DNA from: Rhynchopus sp. YZ270_cl-10 | Lineage: Eukaryota > Euglenozoa > Diplonemea > Diplonemida > Diplonemidae | Length of the DNA stretch: 64,000 nucleotides | Reading direction: 5' to 3' | NCBI GenBank assembly: GCA_964035575.1 | Contig: OZ037846.1 | Location: 1,081,501 to 1,145,500, forward strand | Shown here: in pieces, positions 10,293 through 19,756 of the stretch | How the letters are laid out: every line of letters starts with the position of its first letter | Numbering within the stretch: position 1 is the stretch's first letter | Notes under the pieces: model-generated | Told to the model about the DNA's origin: nothing | The model's input: the letters and a program-made list of their open reading frames with translations, nothing else | The model's database searches: none | Translations under genes and position numbers: made by a program

Positions 10293-11947
10293 ATGGACGA
10301 CATCTTCGCAGAGTTCGAAGGCGAAGCACCGTCCGCAGACTTCCTCGCGACAGATGCTGAGGACACTGCCGACTTCCTGGGCGGGCCTGACGTTGCCACC
10401 GAGGAGGTGCCTGCAGCAGCAGCCACCTTGGTCCTCCCGGGGTACCTTCCGGGGTATGGGCCACCACCGTCGACACCGCCACCTTCTTATGCGGCTGTGA
10501 TGGAGATGAAGCAGAGGGAGGATGCGGAGCGGCGGCAGGCTGCAGTGGCGGCCGCGTCTGTTGCGAGAGGGGGTAATGTGTTTGGCGAGGCTGTGGATAG
10601 CGATGAGGAGGACCGTGGTGTGCCTCCAACTGCCACTGTCGCTGCGACGCAGCAGCTCGGTCTCAGCAACGTCGACGAATGGGAGCTTGTCGTGCTTGAG
10701 AAGAAGGGGTACGGTGTGCTGATCTCCCCTGTCCCCCCTTCAATGGATATCGACGAAACGCAGATGGTGGTCGACGTGCTTGCAGAGCAGATTCCAATTT
10801 CTCCTGGCCGGATTATCTTCTTGAGAAAACGCAAAATGGCGTTTCTCACCTTAAAAAAAGGGAAGGAGGAGCAAGCTGCTATCGACAAAGCAGCGTTTCA
10901 AGTACCAAGACTGGGTGGGTTTTCGATTTACAGCAGAGAGTTGGTGTTTGGGTCAAGCTTTTCGGGGACAAAAAAGCAGGAGACGGAGAAGCAAACCGGG
11001 GCGTACAATTCGAAGTACAATGGTCCGCAGAAGAGAAGTGTCACGCCGTTGTCGTTGTCATCGTCGGAGAGTAGCAGTACTGACTCGGATCTGTCGTCAG
11101 CCTCGAGAGAACGGAGGCGGAAGAAGAAGAAGCAAAAGAAGAAGCAGGAGAAGCGGAGAAAGAAGGAGGAAAAGCGCGGCCGGCGTGAGGCACAGGACCT
11201 GCACTACGGGCACCCGATCACGCAGGGCGGCATGATGGGTGGCTACGATGCGTACGGCTGGCAGGTCGACCCCTGGGCAGTGGGCATGCCTGGAGGATTC
11301 GCGCCACCACCCCCGCCGGCGAGGGTGGAGTACTTCCTCATTGAGGCAACGCGGGAGCGTGGGCCTAAGTGTGGGCGTTGTAGAGAAAACCTACGCGAAT
11401 CTGTGCCAGAAATATGCCCAATGTGCGGTGCCCCTCTACGCGCCCCGTATGTCCATTTTTCCTATTTGAAAAAACGCTTTTGAGCACAGTGCACTGCACT
11501 GCACTGCACTGCACTGCACTGCACTGCACTGCACTGCACTGCACTGCACTGCACTGCACTGCACTGCACTGCACTGCACTGCACTGCACTGCACTGCACT
11601 GCACTGCACTGCACTGCCCTACACTACTCCCCTCTCTTAAAGGGCCATATTCTGCGCAAGAATTGCCCTCACTAGACATTACACTACCTACACTACACCA
11701 CCCCCTCTCCCACAGAACCGCTCCTGGCAAGGAGAGCAGACGCAGGGACACGAGGGACTCACGTGAGGCAGATAGAAGTGCACGGAGCAGAGGCCATGCG
11801 GACGAGCGAGAACGGGATGGCAGGTCAGGCAGGCAGGACCGTGACCGTGAACGCGATCCCCGTGACCGTGAACGTGGCCGTGACGATCGTACTGACCGTC
11901 AGAGACGCAGTGGTGGTGGCGACTCACAACGCGACCGGAGAAGATAA
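10293..11947 (+). CDS. Zinc-ribbon protein with RS/RD-rich tail, two exons
   Basis: Proposed exons are 10293-11446 and 11716-11947, giving 461 residues. The GTATGTCC donor at 11447 and the CACAG acceptor ending at 11715 keep the frame (phase 2). They join a C-x2-C...C-x2-C zinc ribbon (KCGRCRENL...ICPMCG) to a tail very rich in Arg-Asp, Arg-Glu and Arg-Ser. The N-terminal 60 residues are acidic, then Pro-rich. Residues about 125-235 form a mixed segment containing an FLRKRKMAFLTLKKGK stretch. Residues about 265-320 are a Ser run, then a Lys/Arg-rich segment likely to be a nuclear signal. The composition is that of nuclear RNA-processing factors, but I do not recognise the family. Without splicing the frame runs on to a stop at 11481-11483. 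The start follows a 'ctctacag' acceptor-like site by about 17 bp. Confidence 0.7.
11447..11715 (+). other. Predicted intron carrying a microsatellite
   Basis: A 269-bp spliceosomal-type intron with GTATGT at the 5' end and a C/T-rich run plus CACAG at the 3' end. The donor matches the GTATGT donors of both GH92 introns in this window. It contains (GCACT)25 and a fragment of the upstream tandem repeat. Confidence 0.7.
11491..11615. repeat. (GCACT)25 microsatellite
   Basis: Twenty-five perfect 5-bp units inside the predicted intron. A 5-bp unit would break the reading frame if translated, which supports removal by splicing. Confidence 0.97.
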
Positions 11948-12841
11948 ACAAGCACGGCCTCCTTTGCCATCTCAACTGTTGTGCCCGCGAGAGACATCCA
12001 TCTCTGTTTAGCTTTTGTTTTGGGGGGTTTTTTGTGCTGTTTCGATCAGCTAGGATGTCCTCCCGCTAGAGGGATCCGCCGCATGTGTGTTGCCGATTTT
12101 TCCAGCAGTACGTCGCCTCCGTTCGGTTGATGGTGCTGTAAAATAGTTTTCAGCCCTGCTCGAGAAGAAGAGAGTGGGGGAAAAAAAGGAAAAGAAAAAA
12201 AAAAGCGTTTTTTTGTATAGTGGTTCATCCTCGGGTGTCTACACTAAAACAAAGTTTTCCAAAAATTAAAAAAAAATGAAAAAAAAAAAAAAAACGGACC
12301 GGTGGTTTGCCGATTCTGCAAAAAACATGATAGTCTGGTGGATCATCGGGGCAACTGAATTTTGTGAGGCCTGGGGGGGAGCAAAGGAGTGTTGGCGCCT
12401 CGAAGTCCCCTGACTGTGCTTTGGCTGTTTTGTGCGGCAGGCTACACTAATCCAACAGGTTATCAAGGGTGGGTAGGGGTGGGATGTTTGTTGTTTTAGG
12501 GGTGTTAGGGGAAAAGGACATTGTTACCTTTATAAATTGAAAAAATAAAAGTGTGATTTCCCCCCATTTCTACCTGCCTAAACCCATATATTTTTTTGAA
12601 AGTTTGATATAGTGTAGAGACCTCGCCTTTTTTTTTTTTTTTTTTCCTCGTGAGCTCCGCGCAGCCGTTCCTCGCTTTTCTCTGGTTTCGTACATTGGGT
12701 TCGATATCCCATGGAGAGTCAGTGCTGTGTCCTGCTGTCCCAGAGGGGTTTGAACTATCAACTTCACCTTTTTTTAAATATTACTACCTTTCAGGGGGGG
12801 AAAAAACACATTTTTTTTTTGGCCAAATCACACAAAGCACG
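11948..12841. other. Intergenic DNA
   Basis: No gene is supported. It contains a TAGTG...CACTA hairpin (12218) and, at 12629-12656, a T run followed by 'cctcgtgagctccgcgcag'. That run could be an acceptor for the downstream cyclase, about 185 bp before its ATG. Confidence 0.5.
12218..12265 (+). promoter_or_regulatory. TAGTG...CACTA hairpin family, copy 1
   Basis: Stem TAGTG/CACTA at 12218-12246 encloses 'gttcatcctcgggtgtcta' and is followed by a 'caaagttttcc' tail. Other copies lie at 28263, 33625 and 52657, all on the plus strand. The layout (stem, then AAGTTTTC) parallels the ACGAGAG-loop family. Confidence 0.55.
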
Positions 12842-14566
12842 ATGCGCTGTTTGGATGCTGCGCTGACGCTTGACGGGACGTTGAATGTTGTCGACCGACA
12901 GAGGCGGAAAGTATTTTTCCTGCTCAACTTTATTGTGCTTTGTGCAACTGTTGTGTTTGGGCTGAACCAGCTGCGGGACATGCGGGAGCGGTACATTTAC
13001 TTTGTCGCCACAGCGGCTACCTTCGTGACGTCTTTGTTCAGTGTGCTCCTTGTCGTACGCAAGCGTAGGCTCACCACAACGATCATCGTCACTACATCAG
13101 GCATCTCGTGTGTGTGTCTTCTGTTCTATGATCTGACGGGACGTGCTGAATACAAATACGCCTGGCCTATCATGGTATTGGTCATCGACTTCCTGCTTGT
13201 CATGGGTGTCCCCGCACACTACACCACCGCAGTTGTGGCTTGTACACTGGTATACCTGGCTCTCATTACTGCAGAGGAAACCATCCGCTTTGGCATCCTT
13301 GACCTGCCTGGGCTTGTGACTCAAGAGGATCGCCGCGACTACGTGAACGGCATGGGCGACTGCACCAGCCTCCCCTGTACGCAGAGCACCGCAGTGACGC
13401 ACTTTGCTGCGGCCGCAGTTGTCTTTGTGATAGACTTCATCGCAACGCGAGGCTTTGCGCGTGGTCTCCTGAAGGAGCAGGCATCAATGGAGCGGACGAT
13501 CAACGTTGTGCAGGAGATTGCGTCGTTGCTGGCTGGCTACGACGTGGAGCAGGTGGCGGAGCTGTTGAAGGCGCATGAGGGTGACCTGCCTGAGGGGATG
13601 ACAGTTGCACTTCGGAGACTGGAGGAGAACCTGAGGATGTACAAGGCGTACCTCCCGCAGACGTGTCTGCCGTTTGAGAACGAGAAAGAGCGAGTACTCT
13701 CTCTCCTGGAAGGCTCCTTGAGCATGGCGGATCAAAGCACAGAGTCACGTACTTCTCGTTCGGTGTCGATGTCGAGTTCGAATGTCCTGGTGCGCTGCAG
13801 TGTGCGTGCACAGCCACTGGGCCTCTTGTCTGCGAAGGTAACGCTGCTGACAGTGAACGTGAAGGACACACTGAGTCGCTTGGTGGAAGACAGTGCATGT
13901 TTCTCGGACCTGTTCACAACTCTTCTTCTGAAGACGTTGCAGGGAACAGAGACAAGACGTGGGATGGTGGACGTGTTCATCGGTGACAGGATCCACTGCT
14001 CGTTCAACGCGTCAAAGCAGTGTGCGTCGCACGCAGCCTCAGCACTGCACACAGCCACCCTGCTCATCAGAGGTGGTGTCACATCGTACGCGAACGTGGG
14101 TGTTGCGACTGGGAAGGTGCTGCGTGGTGACATGGGTTGTGAGGTGATGCGTCGGTTCAGCATGGTGGGGGAGCTTGTGTGTGATGTGAACGGGCTGGAA
14201 CGTGCGGGGCGTATGCTGGGGTGTGATGTGGTGTGCAACAGGATGTGCTTCAGCGATGCTGAGTGCGAACACCAGCTGCGTCTGCTTCCGTGCAAGGTGG
14301 AGGTTGCCTCTGGCTGTGAGGCACAGGTTGTGGCGGAACTGGTGGTGCTGGAACATGACGCAGTTGCTGTGGCCGACGAATGGATGTACATGATTGGTGG
14401 GAAGAAGGACTGGGAGGAGTACAACATTGCCGTGCGTGGGTACCTGCGTGGTGAGCAGTCTGACCTTGACGTTGCGAAGGCGTGGTCAGCTGCGGGAGGG
14501 GTTGGCACACCAGCACACACAGTTCCTTCCGGGACGTGCCGTGTTGTGTGTTCCTACCTTCGGTGA
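12842..14566 (+). CDS. Six-TM class III cyclase-like protein, class B (degenerate domain)
   Basis: An intronless 574-residue protein. The shared MRCLDA start follows 'cacaaagcacg'. Six hydrophobic segments fill residues about 24-215, with a Cys-containing loop before the last. Next comes a signalling helix (TRGFARGLLKEQASMERTIN) and a conserved 'LPEGMT..LR.LEENLR.Y..YLP' segment. The C-terminal half aligns with a class III nucleotidyl cyclase domain: TLLTVNVKD for the first metal loop, VFIGDRIHCSFN for the second, and GVATGKVLRGDMG. The first metal Asp is replaced by Asn (about N339), and the usual N-x3-R catalytic pair is not seen, while Asp about 382 remains. It is therefore probably inactive alone and may be a regulatory or pairing subunit of the class A cyclases. 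An acidic/Ser linker separates helix and domain. Confidence 0.85.
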   Translation: MRCLDAALTLDGTLNVVDRQRRKVFFLLNFIVLCATVVFGLNQLRDMRERYIYFVATAATFVTSLFSVLLVVRKRRLTTTIIVTTSGISCVCLLFYDLTGRAEYKYAWPIMVLVIDFLLVMGVPAHYTTAVVACTLVYLALITAEETIRFGILDLPGLVTQEDRRDYVNGMGDCTSLPCTQSTAVTHFAAAAVVFVIDFIATRGFARGLLKEQASMERTINVVQEIASLLAGYDVEQVAELLKAHEGDLPEGMTVALRRLEENLRMYKAYLPQTCLPFENEKERVLSLLEGSLSMADQSTESRTSRSVSMSSSNVLVRCSVRAQPLGLLSAKVTLLTVNVKDTLSRLVEDSACFSDLFTTLLLKTLQGTETRRGMVDVFIGDRIHCSFNASKQCASHAASALHTATLLIRGGVTSYANVGVATGKVLRGDMGCEVMRRFSMVGELVCDVNGLERAGRMLGCDVVCNRMCFSDAECEHQLRLLPCKVEVASGCEAQVVAELVVLEHDAVAVADEWMYMIGGKKDWEEYNIAVRGYLRGEQSDLDVAKAWSAAGGVGTPAHTVPSGTCRVVCSYLR

Positions 14567-14770
14567 TGGTTGGGTGAAACTTACGTTCCGGCTACAATTT
14601 TATTTTCTCTACTTTTGGGGCAAGCAAAAGGGTTAACCATCCCTTGCCACACACGGGGGATGAGCAGTCCTCTGCACCGTGGCCCTACTACGACAGATGG
14701 GCAAGCAGGGGGTATTCTGTTTGCCCGCATCCTGTCTCTTCTGATGTTCTTTCAATAACTATTCTTTATG

Positions 14771-14802
14771 TAGACTAAGCACGAGAGGCTCAGGCTCATC
14801 TT
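14771..14802 (+). promoter_or_regulatory. ACGAGAG-loop hairpin, copy 2
   Basis: CTAAGC / ACGAGAG / GCTCAG with one mismatch, then GCTCATCTT and a long T/A run. It lies 205 bp after the stop of the first cyclase gene, as a 3' UTR or 3'-end element would. Confidence 0.6.
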
Positions 14803-15074
14803 GCAAAAGTTTTTTATTTTTATTTTTATTTTCTACAGTTCTTTTGGGACGCTTTGCCAAGAGCTTAACGGAATTTCGTATACACAACAGTGAGTGTTTA
14901 CACACCCACACTGAACACCACTAAAAAATAATTGTAAGCCCTACATCCTCGAACTTTTTAAACACAAATGCTTTCACTGGACGCATCCCGTTTCTCTCCC
15001 CCTCCCCTCTATTACCGACGCCCTTTATGGATACGGAGTGCACCTTTGTTATAAAAGGATACCTATTAACTTGA

Positions 15075-15098
15075 TGACGTAAAGTGCACTTTACGTCA
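15075..15098. repeat. Perfect 24-bp palindrome with TGACGT ends
   Basis: A self-complementary sequence from TGACGTAAAGTG to its mirror. TGACGT is also the core of cAMP-response elements in animals; relevance in a protist is unknown. It may be a chance foldback. Confidence 0.85.
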
Positions 15099-15915
15099 CT
15101 GAGGGGGGACATGGGGGGACATGCGTCGCTTGCCTTCTTCTTTATGCATTGTGCACACAGTGATGCCTTCAGCTTCGTATTTCAGGTCCGACATCATTTC
15201 TGTTTTGTTTCTGCCACCCTCAACCCTCAGTACCCCAGAGCGATCGTTGCTCTTCTCACCAGTAGTTGTCCTTCCTCAGTCTCCTGCTGGTGTTCGACAA
15301 AACGTTCTCGATTGGTGCCGCGGGAAAACACGGCGCTTGTTTTGGTGGGTTTTCACGAAGCATCCAACATCGTCAGGCGGGGGACGGCCTGCAGTTTCGA
15401 TCCTATGTATATTTCGTGGAGCTTGTTTAACATCGAAAAGAACTTGTCCAGATACTGTACGCTGCCAAGTGGCGGGTTGTGGTGCCTGAATGAGTGGTTT
15501 AGGTAGAGGGCAGGAATGCCCTTCTCGGAGCGTGCTGGGCCGTTTGCACCGAGAAAAGAGCATGAACTCGTTCCATCTTTTGTAGACTGTTTTCGATGTG
15601 AAGCTTTTTGTCGAACTCTGCTCGTACACATCGACCAGGGGCGCTTGTGAATGGGAAACTGGGTAGGGTTGTAGTTGTAGCGCGTGGAAGGGGAACCATA
15701 TACTTTTGCAACTTTTGGGTGGGTTTTAGCCCAGTGGGAGTGGTCAGCCCAAATTGGGCTAAGTCAGCCCAAAGTTTGCCCATTTTTGGTGGGCTAAGTT
15801 AGCCCACGTTTTTTCTGGGTTTTTTTTTCCAAAACCCCAGGATTGGGCTAAGTTTTTTTTAGTTTTTCAGCCCCGGCGGAAACCCTGGTGTTTCTTTTAC
15901 TTATTTCTCTCAACC

Positions 15916-16804
15916 CCCTCTCGATCACTCCACAACTCTTCACCAAGGGATGTTTGTTTTGAATTTTGTTCAGATCCACAGCAACATAGCAGGGGGAAAG
16001 CATGCGCTGTCTGGATGCGATGCTGTCGATGGACGGGTCACTGGGCAAGAAGGAGACGCAGAAGCGGAAGCTGTTCTTCGTCATCAACGTGGTGCTGCTC
16101 TTTGTGTTGGTGGGGCTTATGTTATTGATGTTTTCTGACGTGCGTGGCAGGTTTTTTTATGTGGTCGGCATCTTATTTGGCTTCGTAACGGTGCTCTTCA
16201 ACTTAAGCATGATCGCGTGCAAACGCAGGTTATCGCCAGCTTTGATACTGGCGGCGTCGTGCAGCTTCTGGGTGTGCACCCTTCTTGTGGACATGAGTTC
16301 GCGCGCGCAACTGAGGAGCACGTGGCCCGCGATTGTGCTTATTGTTGACTTTGTACTTGTGATGGAGGTGCCCGCACACCACAGCACACTTCTTGTCTGT
16401 GTGACCGTGTTGTACCTCATCGTCATATCTGTTGAGGAATCCTTCAGGTTTGGCCTGTTGGACCTCCCCGGTTTAATGCAGGTATCGGATCGTCGTAGCT
16501 ACGCGGATGAGATGACTCAATGCGCAGACATCCCCTGTGCACGGAACACCACCCCAGCCCTGCTTGCCGCGCTCATGGTGTTTGTGGTGGACTTCATCGC
16601 AACGCGAGGCTTCGCGCGTGGTCTCCGGAAAGAGCAGGAGTCCATGGAGCGGACGATCAACACCGTGCAGGAGATTGCGTCGTTGCTGGCTGGCTACGAC
16701 GTGGAGCAGGTGGCGGAGCTGTTGAAGGTGCATGGGGGTGACCTGCCTGAGGGGATGACAGAGGCACTGCGTGCATTGGAGGAGAACCTGCGGAAGTACC
16801 GTCC
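15916..16804. repeat. Duplicated segment, copy 1 (partner 18868-19756)
   Basis: Both copies run from 'ccctctcgatcactcc' through the start codon, six-TM region and signalling helix with only scattered substitutions. They then part after 'cctgaggggatgaca' into different C-terminal classes. The shared part spans about 890 bp. Confidence 0.9.
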
Positions 16805-18083
16805 CTACCTCCCTGCTGCGCTGTTTGAGGCTGAGGTGGATGAGGACGGTGTGCAGCAGCCGACTGTGGCACCGCCTGGGCTTGTCAGCGAGACAGCAAC
16901 ACTTGTGTTCACAGACATCCGTGCGTCGACGTCGATCTGGGAGAACGCACCTGAGGGGATGCGTGCTGGACTGCAGATCCACAACGCTGTGGTGCGTGAG
17001 GTGATGCGGATGTGTGGTGGGTACGAGGTGAAGACCATTGGCGACGCATTCATGATGGCCTTTGCATCCACTTGCGACGGTGTGGTGTTTGGGTTGCGTG
17101 TGCAGGAGCGTCTGTTTGAAGCAGACTGGCCTGCATCTCTGCTTGAGGATGCACCAATCTGCTCTCGGCAGGGGTCGCTGTGGGGTGGTCTGACTGTGCG
17201 CATTGGTGTGAACACTGGCCCTGTGACTGTGGAGCAGAACACACTGACGGGACGGACAGACTATCTTGGACACACAGTGAACGTTGCTGCACGCCTTGAG
17301 AGCACATGCACACCTGGTGCTGTGGCTGTGCCCTCTGACCTGTGGACGTCTGGGTGCTGGTCGTGCAGTGCTGTTGTTGGTGTGCCAGAGGCAGTTCACT
17401 TGAAGGGTGTGGCAGACAGCATGTTGGTGTGCTGTGTGTGGCCTGTCTCACTTGGGGGACGGAAGGGCACGCCACTGCGTGAATTTGCTTCAGCAGAAAA
17501 GTCTCTGACCGATTCGGCGAGCCTGTTTTCAACTATGTCTTCTGAGGATTCGTACCGGGCATTGGCACACCCTACCAGGCAGGTCTCCGGCACTGTGGGA
17601 GTTGCACAGCTTGCAGTGGGTGACGTGGTGCACAACACAGCTTTTGACCACATGAGCTGCAGGCTGACGACACTGACGATCACACTGGAGCAGAGTGGAG
17701 GGAGTCTGGTGACGCTGCTTGGGAACTGTGTGTGTGTTGGGTGGAACGTGTCGCGATCTGCACCTGCACACATGGAGAACGCGATACGGTTTGTGCAGCG
17801 CATGTCTGTGAAGTCTGTGCTGAACGGGGCTGGTCTTGCAAGCGGCCCTGTGCAGCACGGGGATGTTGGTGCACGGAGCCGTCGCTTTGTGACTGTGATG
17901 GGGGATGTTGTGCGTCGGAGTTGGGCGCTGTGCGAGGAGGCTGTGCGTGACGAGGTTGTGTGTCTGTACGAGCCTCCTGAAGGGACAACACTGCCGTCTG
18001 CACTTGAAGACGTTCTTGTCCGGCACAAGGGGTCTAACTACAGAGTCGTTGAGTCAGACAACCTAGAACGAGACGTGTTTTAG
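16002..18083 (+). CDS. Six-TM adenylate cyclase, class A
   Basis: An intronless 693-residue membrane protein predicted to make cAMP from ATP. TM segments lie near residues 24-44, 51-73, 79-98, 108-126, 129-148 and 185-203, with a loop containing CADIPC before TM6. The signalling helix (RGFARGLRKEQESMERTIN) links to a canonical class III domain. Metal Asp are D305 (VFTDIRAST) and D348 (KTIGDAF). The ATP-selecting pair is K344 and D420, and the transition-state pair is N427 and R431 (VNVAAR). All catalytic residues are on one chain, so a homodimer should be active. Residues about 525-680 look like a second, degenerate cyclase domain with LGNCVCVGW where IGD is expected. The 'FTDI.AST..W' style resembles kinetoplastid receptor cyclases. 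The ATG follows 'ttttgttcag...gcaacatagcag', a good acceptor-like context. Confidence 0.92.
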   Translation: MRCLDAMLSMDGSLGKKETQKRKLFFVINVVLLFVLVGLMLLMFSDVRGRFFYVVGILFGFVTVLFNLSMIACKRRLSPALILAASCSFWVCTLLVDMSSRAQLRSTWPAIVLIVDFVLVMEVPAHHSTLLVCVTVLYLIVISVEESFRFGLLDLPGLMQVSDRRSYADEMTQCADIPCARNTTPALLAALMVFVVDFIATRGFARGLRKEQESMERTINTVQEIASLLAGYDVEQVAELLKVHGGDLPEGMTEALRALEENLRKYRPYLPAALFEAEVDEDGVQQPTVAPPGLVSETATLVFTDIRASTSIWENAPEGMRAGLQIHNAVVREVMRMCGGYEVKTIGDAFMMAFASTCDGVVFGLRVQERLFEADWPASLLEDAPICSRQGSLWGGLTVRIGVNTGPVTVEQNTLTGRTDYLGHTVNVAARLESTCTPGAVAVPSDLWTSGCWSCSAVVGVPEAVHLKGVADSMLVCCVWPVSLGGRKGTPLREFASAEKSLTDSASLFSTMSSEDSYRALAHPTRQVSGTVGVAQLAVGDVVHNTAFDHMSCRLTTLTITLEQSGGSLVTLLGNCVCVGWNVSRSAPAHMENAIRFVQRMSVKSVLNGAGLASGPVQHGDVGARSRRFVTVMGDVVRRSWALCEEAVRDEVVCLYEPPEGTTLPSALEDVLVRHKGSNYRVVESDNLERDVF

Positions 18084-18729
18084 CGAGGCTTTGCTGATGG
18101 AAGGTGCAAGGCGACAAAGACATTGCCCGTGTTCTTGCAGAGCATCTTGTTGCCGTCTCTAACTCCAAGGTAGAGGGCTTCAGGATTCAGTGGTGGCTGC
18201 CCTTCTGTGGCTGTTGTACCGTCATGTTCTAGCTGCCCAAACGAAGAATGAGCAGCAAGGGTAATGATCAAGCTCGTGTACCATAGCTAGGGAGTCACTC
18301 GTATGCTGACCAAATTTGTGTTCTGTGCATGGTTTTTTGTGTGCCGCATATATTAAAGATTTTTCTTTTTTCGGGCATGGCATTTGACAGTCTTGTGATA
18401 TCTTGGGAAATCTTTTTGTATACGAGAAAGACGATTCTCGTGCTGCGGGTACTTCATTTTTGGATTGTGCAGGTCTGAGTGGGGGTAGTCTTTTACAAGC
18501 CTTACCTCTCTCTCGTTGTCTTGTCTCCTCTTGTTTTGTGGCGGGTTTGTGTGACCCACCCCACCCGAGCCTTCCCTTGTTTGTTTGTTTATTTAGTCAC
18601 GGCGTGTCATACTCGTTGTAAAAAGAACCCCCCTATCCCCGTGTACTGCCCACAGTTTCCCAAAATTTGCTGATCGTTCAGCGAAGTCTATTATGTCGAA
18701 TAGAATTCGTAGAATTCTGTAAGCACTGC
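18084..18729. other. Class A 3' flank, conserved with 33212-33600
   Basis: Positions about 18265-18560 match 33300-33595 closely, including 'tacgagaa...gattctcgtgctg', a conserved ACGAGAA/TTCTCGT hairpin near 18420. The conservation suggests a 3' UTR that travels with the class A back half. Confidence 0.6.
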
Positions 18730-18857
18730 CCTAGGCATACCCCGAAGGCGGTTCGTATTTGCCCTATATTCGGATCCGAATATAGGGCAAATATGGTCCA
18801 GGAATTTGGTATCCGAATAGACGGCGAATTTGAATTCGCCTTCGGGGTATGCCTAGG
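18730..18857. mobile_element. 128-bp palindromic foldback element
   Basis: Terminal arms are CCTAGGCATACCCCGAAGGC and its complement (18730-18750 and 18837-18857). Inside are a long perfect palindrome centred on GGATCC (about 18759-18792) and a shorter one (GGCGAATT..AATTCGCC). It ends about 10 bp before the breakpoint of the cyclase segmental duplication. No coding capacity and no clear target duplication. Confidence 0.8.
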
Positions 18858-18867
18858 GTACGTCCCT

Positions 18868-19756
18868 CCCTCTCGATCACTCCACAACTCTTCACCAAGG
18901 GATATTTGTTTTGAATTTTGTTCAGATCCACAGCAACATAGCAGGGGGAAAGCATGCGCTGTCTGGATGCGATGCTGTCGATGGACGGGTCACTGGGCAA
19001 GAAGGAGACGCAGAAGCGGAAGCTGTTCTTCGTCATCAACGTGGTGCTGCTCTTTGTGTTGGTGGGGCTTATGTTATTGATGTTTTCTGACGTGCGTGGC
19101 AGGTTTTTTTATGTAGTCGGCATCTTATCTGGCTTCGTAACGGTGATCTTCAACTTAAGCGTGGTTGCGTGCAAACGCAGGCTATCGCCAGTTCTGATCC
19201 TGGCGGTGTCGTGCAGCTTCTGGGTGTGCGCCCTTCTTGTGGACATAAGTTCGCGCGCGCAACTGAAGAGCACGTGGCCCGCGATTGTGCTTATTGTTGA
19301 CTTTGTACTTGTGATGGAGGTGCCCGCACACCACAGCACACTTCTTGTCTGTGTGACCGTGTTGTACCTCATCGTCATATCTGTTGAGGAATCCTTCAGG
19401 TTTGGCCTGTTGGACCTCCCCGGTTTAATGCAGGTATCTGATCGTCGTAGCTACGCGGATGAGATGACTCAATGCGCAGACATCCCCTGTGCACGGAACA
19501 CCACCCCAGCCCTGCTTGCCGCGCTTATGGTGTTTGTGGTGGACTTCATCGCAACGCGAGGCTTTGCTCGTGGTCTCCGGAAGGAGCAGGAGTCCATGGA
19601 GCGGACGATCAACACCGTGCAGGAGATTGCGTCGTTGCTGGCTGGCTACGACGTGGAGCAGGTGGCGGAGCTGTTGAAGGTGCATGGGGGTGACCTGCCT
19701 GAGGGGATGACAGTTGCACTTCGGAGACTGGAGGAGAACCTGCGTGTGTACAAGGC
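18868..19756. repeat. Duplicated segment, copy 2 (partner 15916-16804)
   Basis: Near-identical to the first copy, with small differences such as 'gggatgttt' versus 'gggatattt' in the leader. The left edge abuts the palindromic element at 18730-18857. Confidence 0.9.

Larger units (their letters stand above)
14567..16001. other. Intergenic DNA between cyclase paralogues
   Basis: It contains a loop-motif hairpin (14771), a palindrome (15075), and at about 15719-15895 an AGCCCA/TGGGCT-rich foldback ending GGCGGAAACCCTGG, which resembles the terminus of the 59954-60648 element. From about 15916 onward it is nearly identical to 18868 onward. No gene is supported. Confidence 0.5.

Noticed and set aside
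11414-11715. Reading frame through the GCACT repeat as part of a protein
   Set aside because: The repeat lies between good splice sites. Only the part after 11715 fits the gene in frame and composition.
12688-12705. tRNA T-arm-like 'gggttcgatatccc' (also 33957-33972)
   Set aside because: No acceptor, D or anticodon arms at proper spacing. At most these are degraded tRNA-derived retroposon heads.
15353-15631. Minus-strand frame with a protein-like segment (LGSVQYLDKFFSMLNKLHEI)
   Set aside because: Too short, no start context, no recognised family and no conservation with neighbouring repeats. It could be a gene remnant, but support is insufficient.
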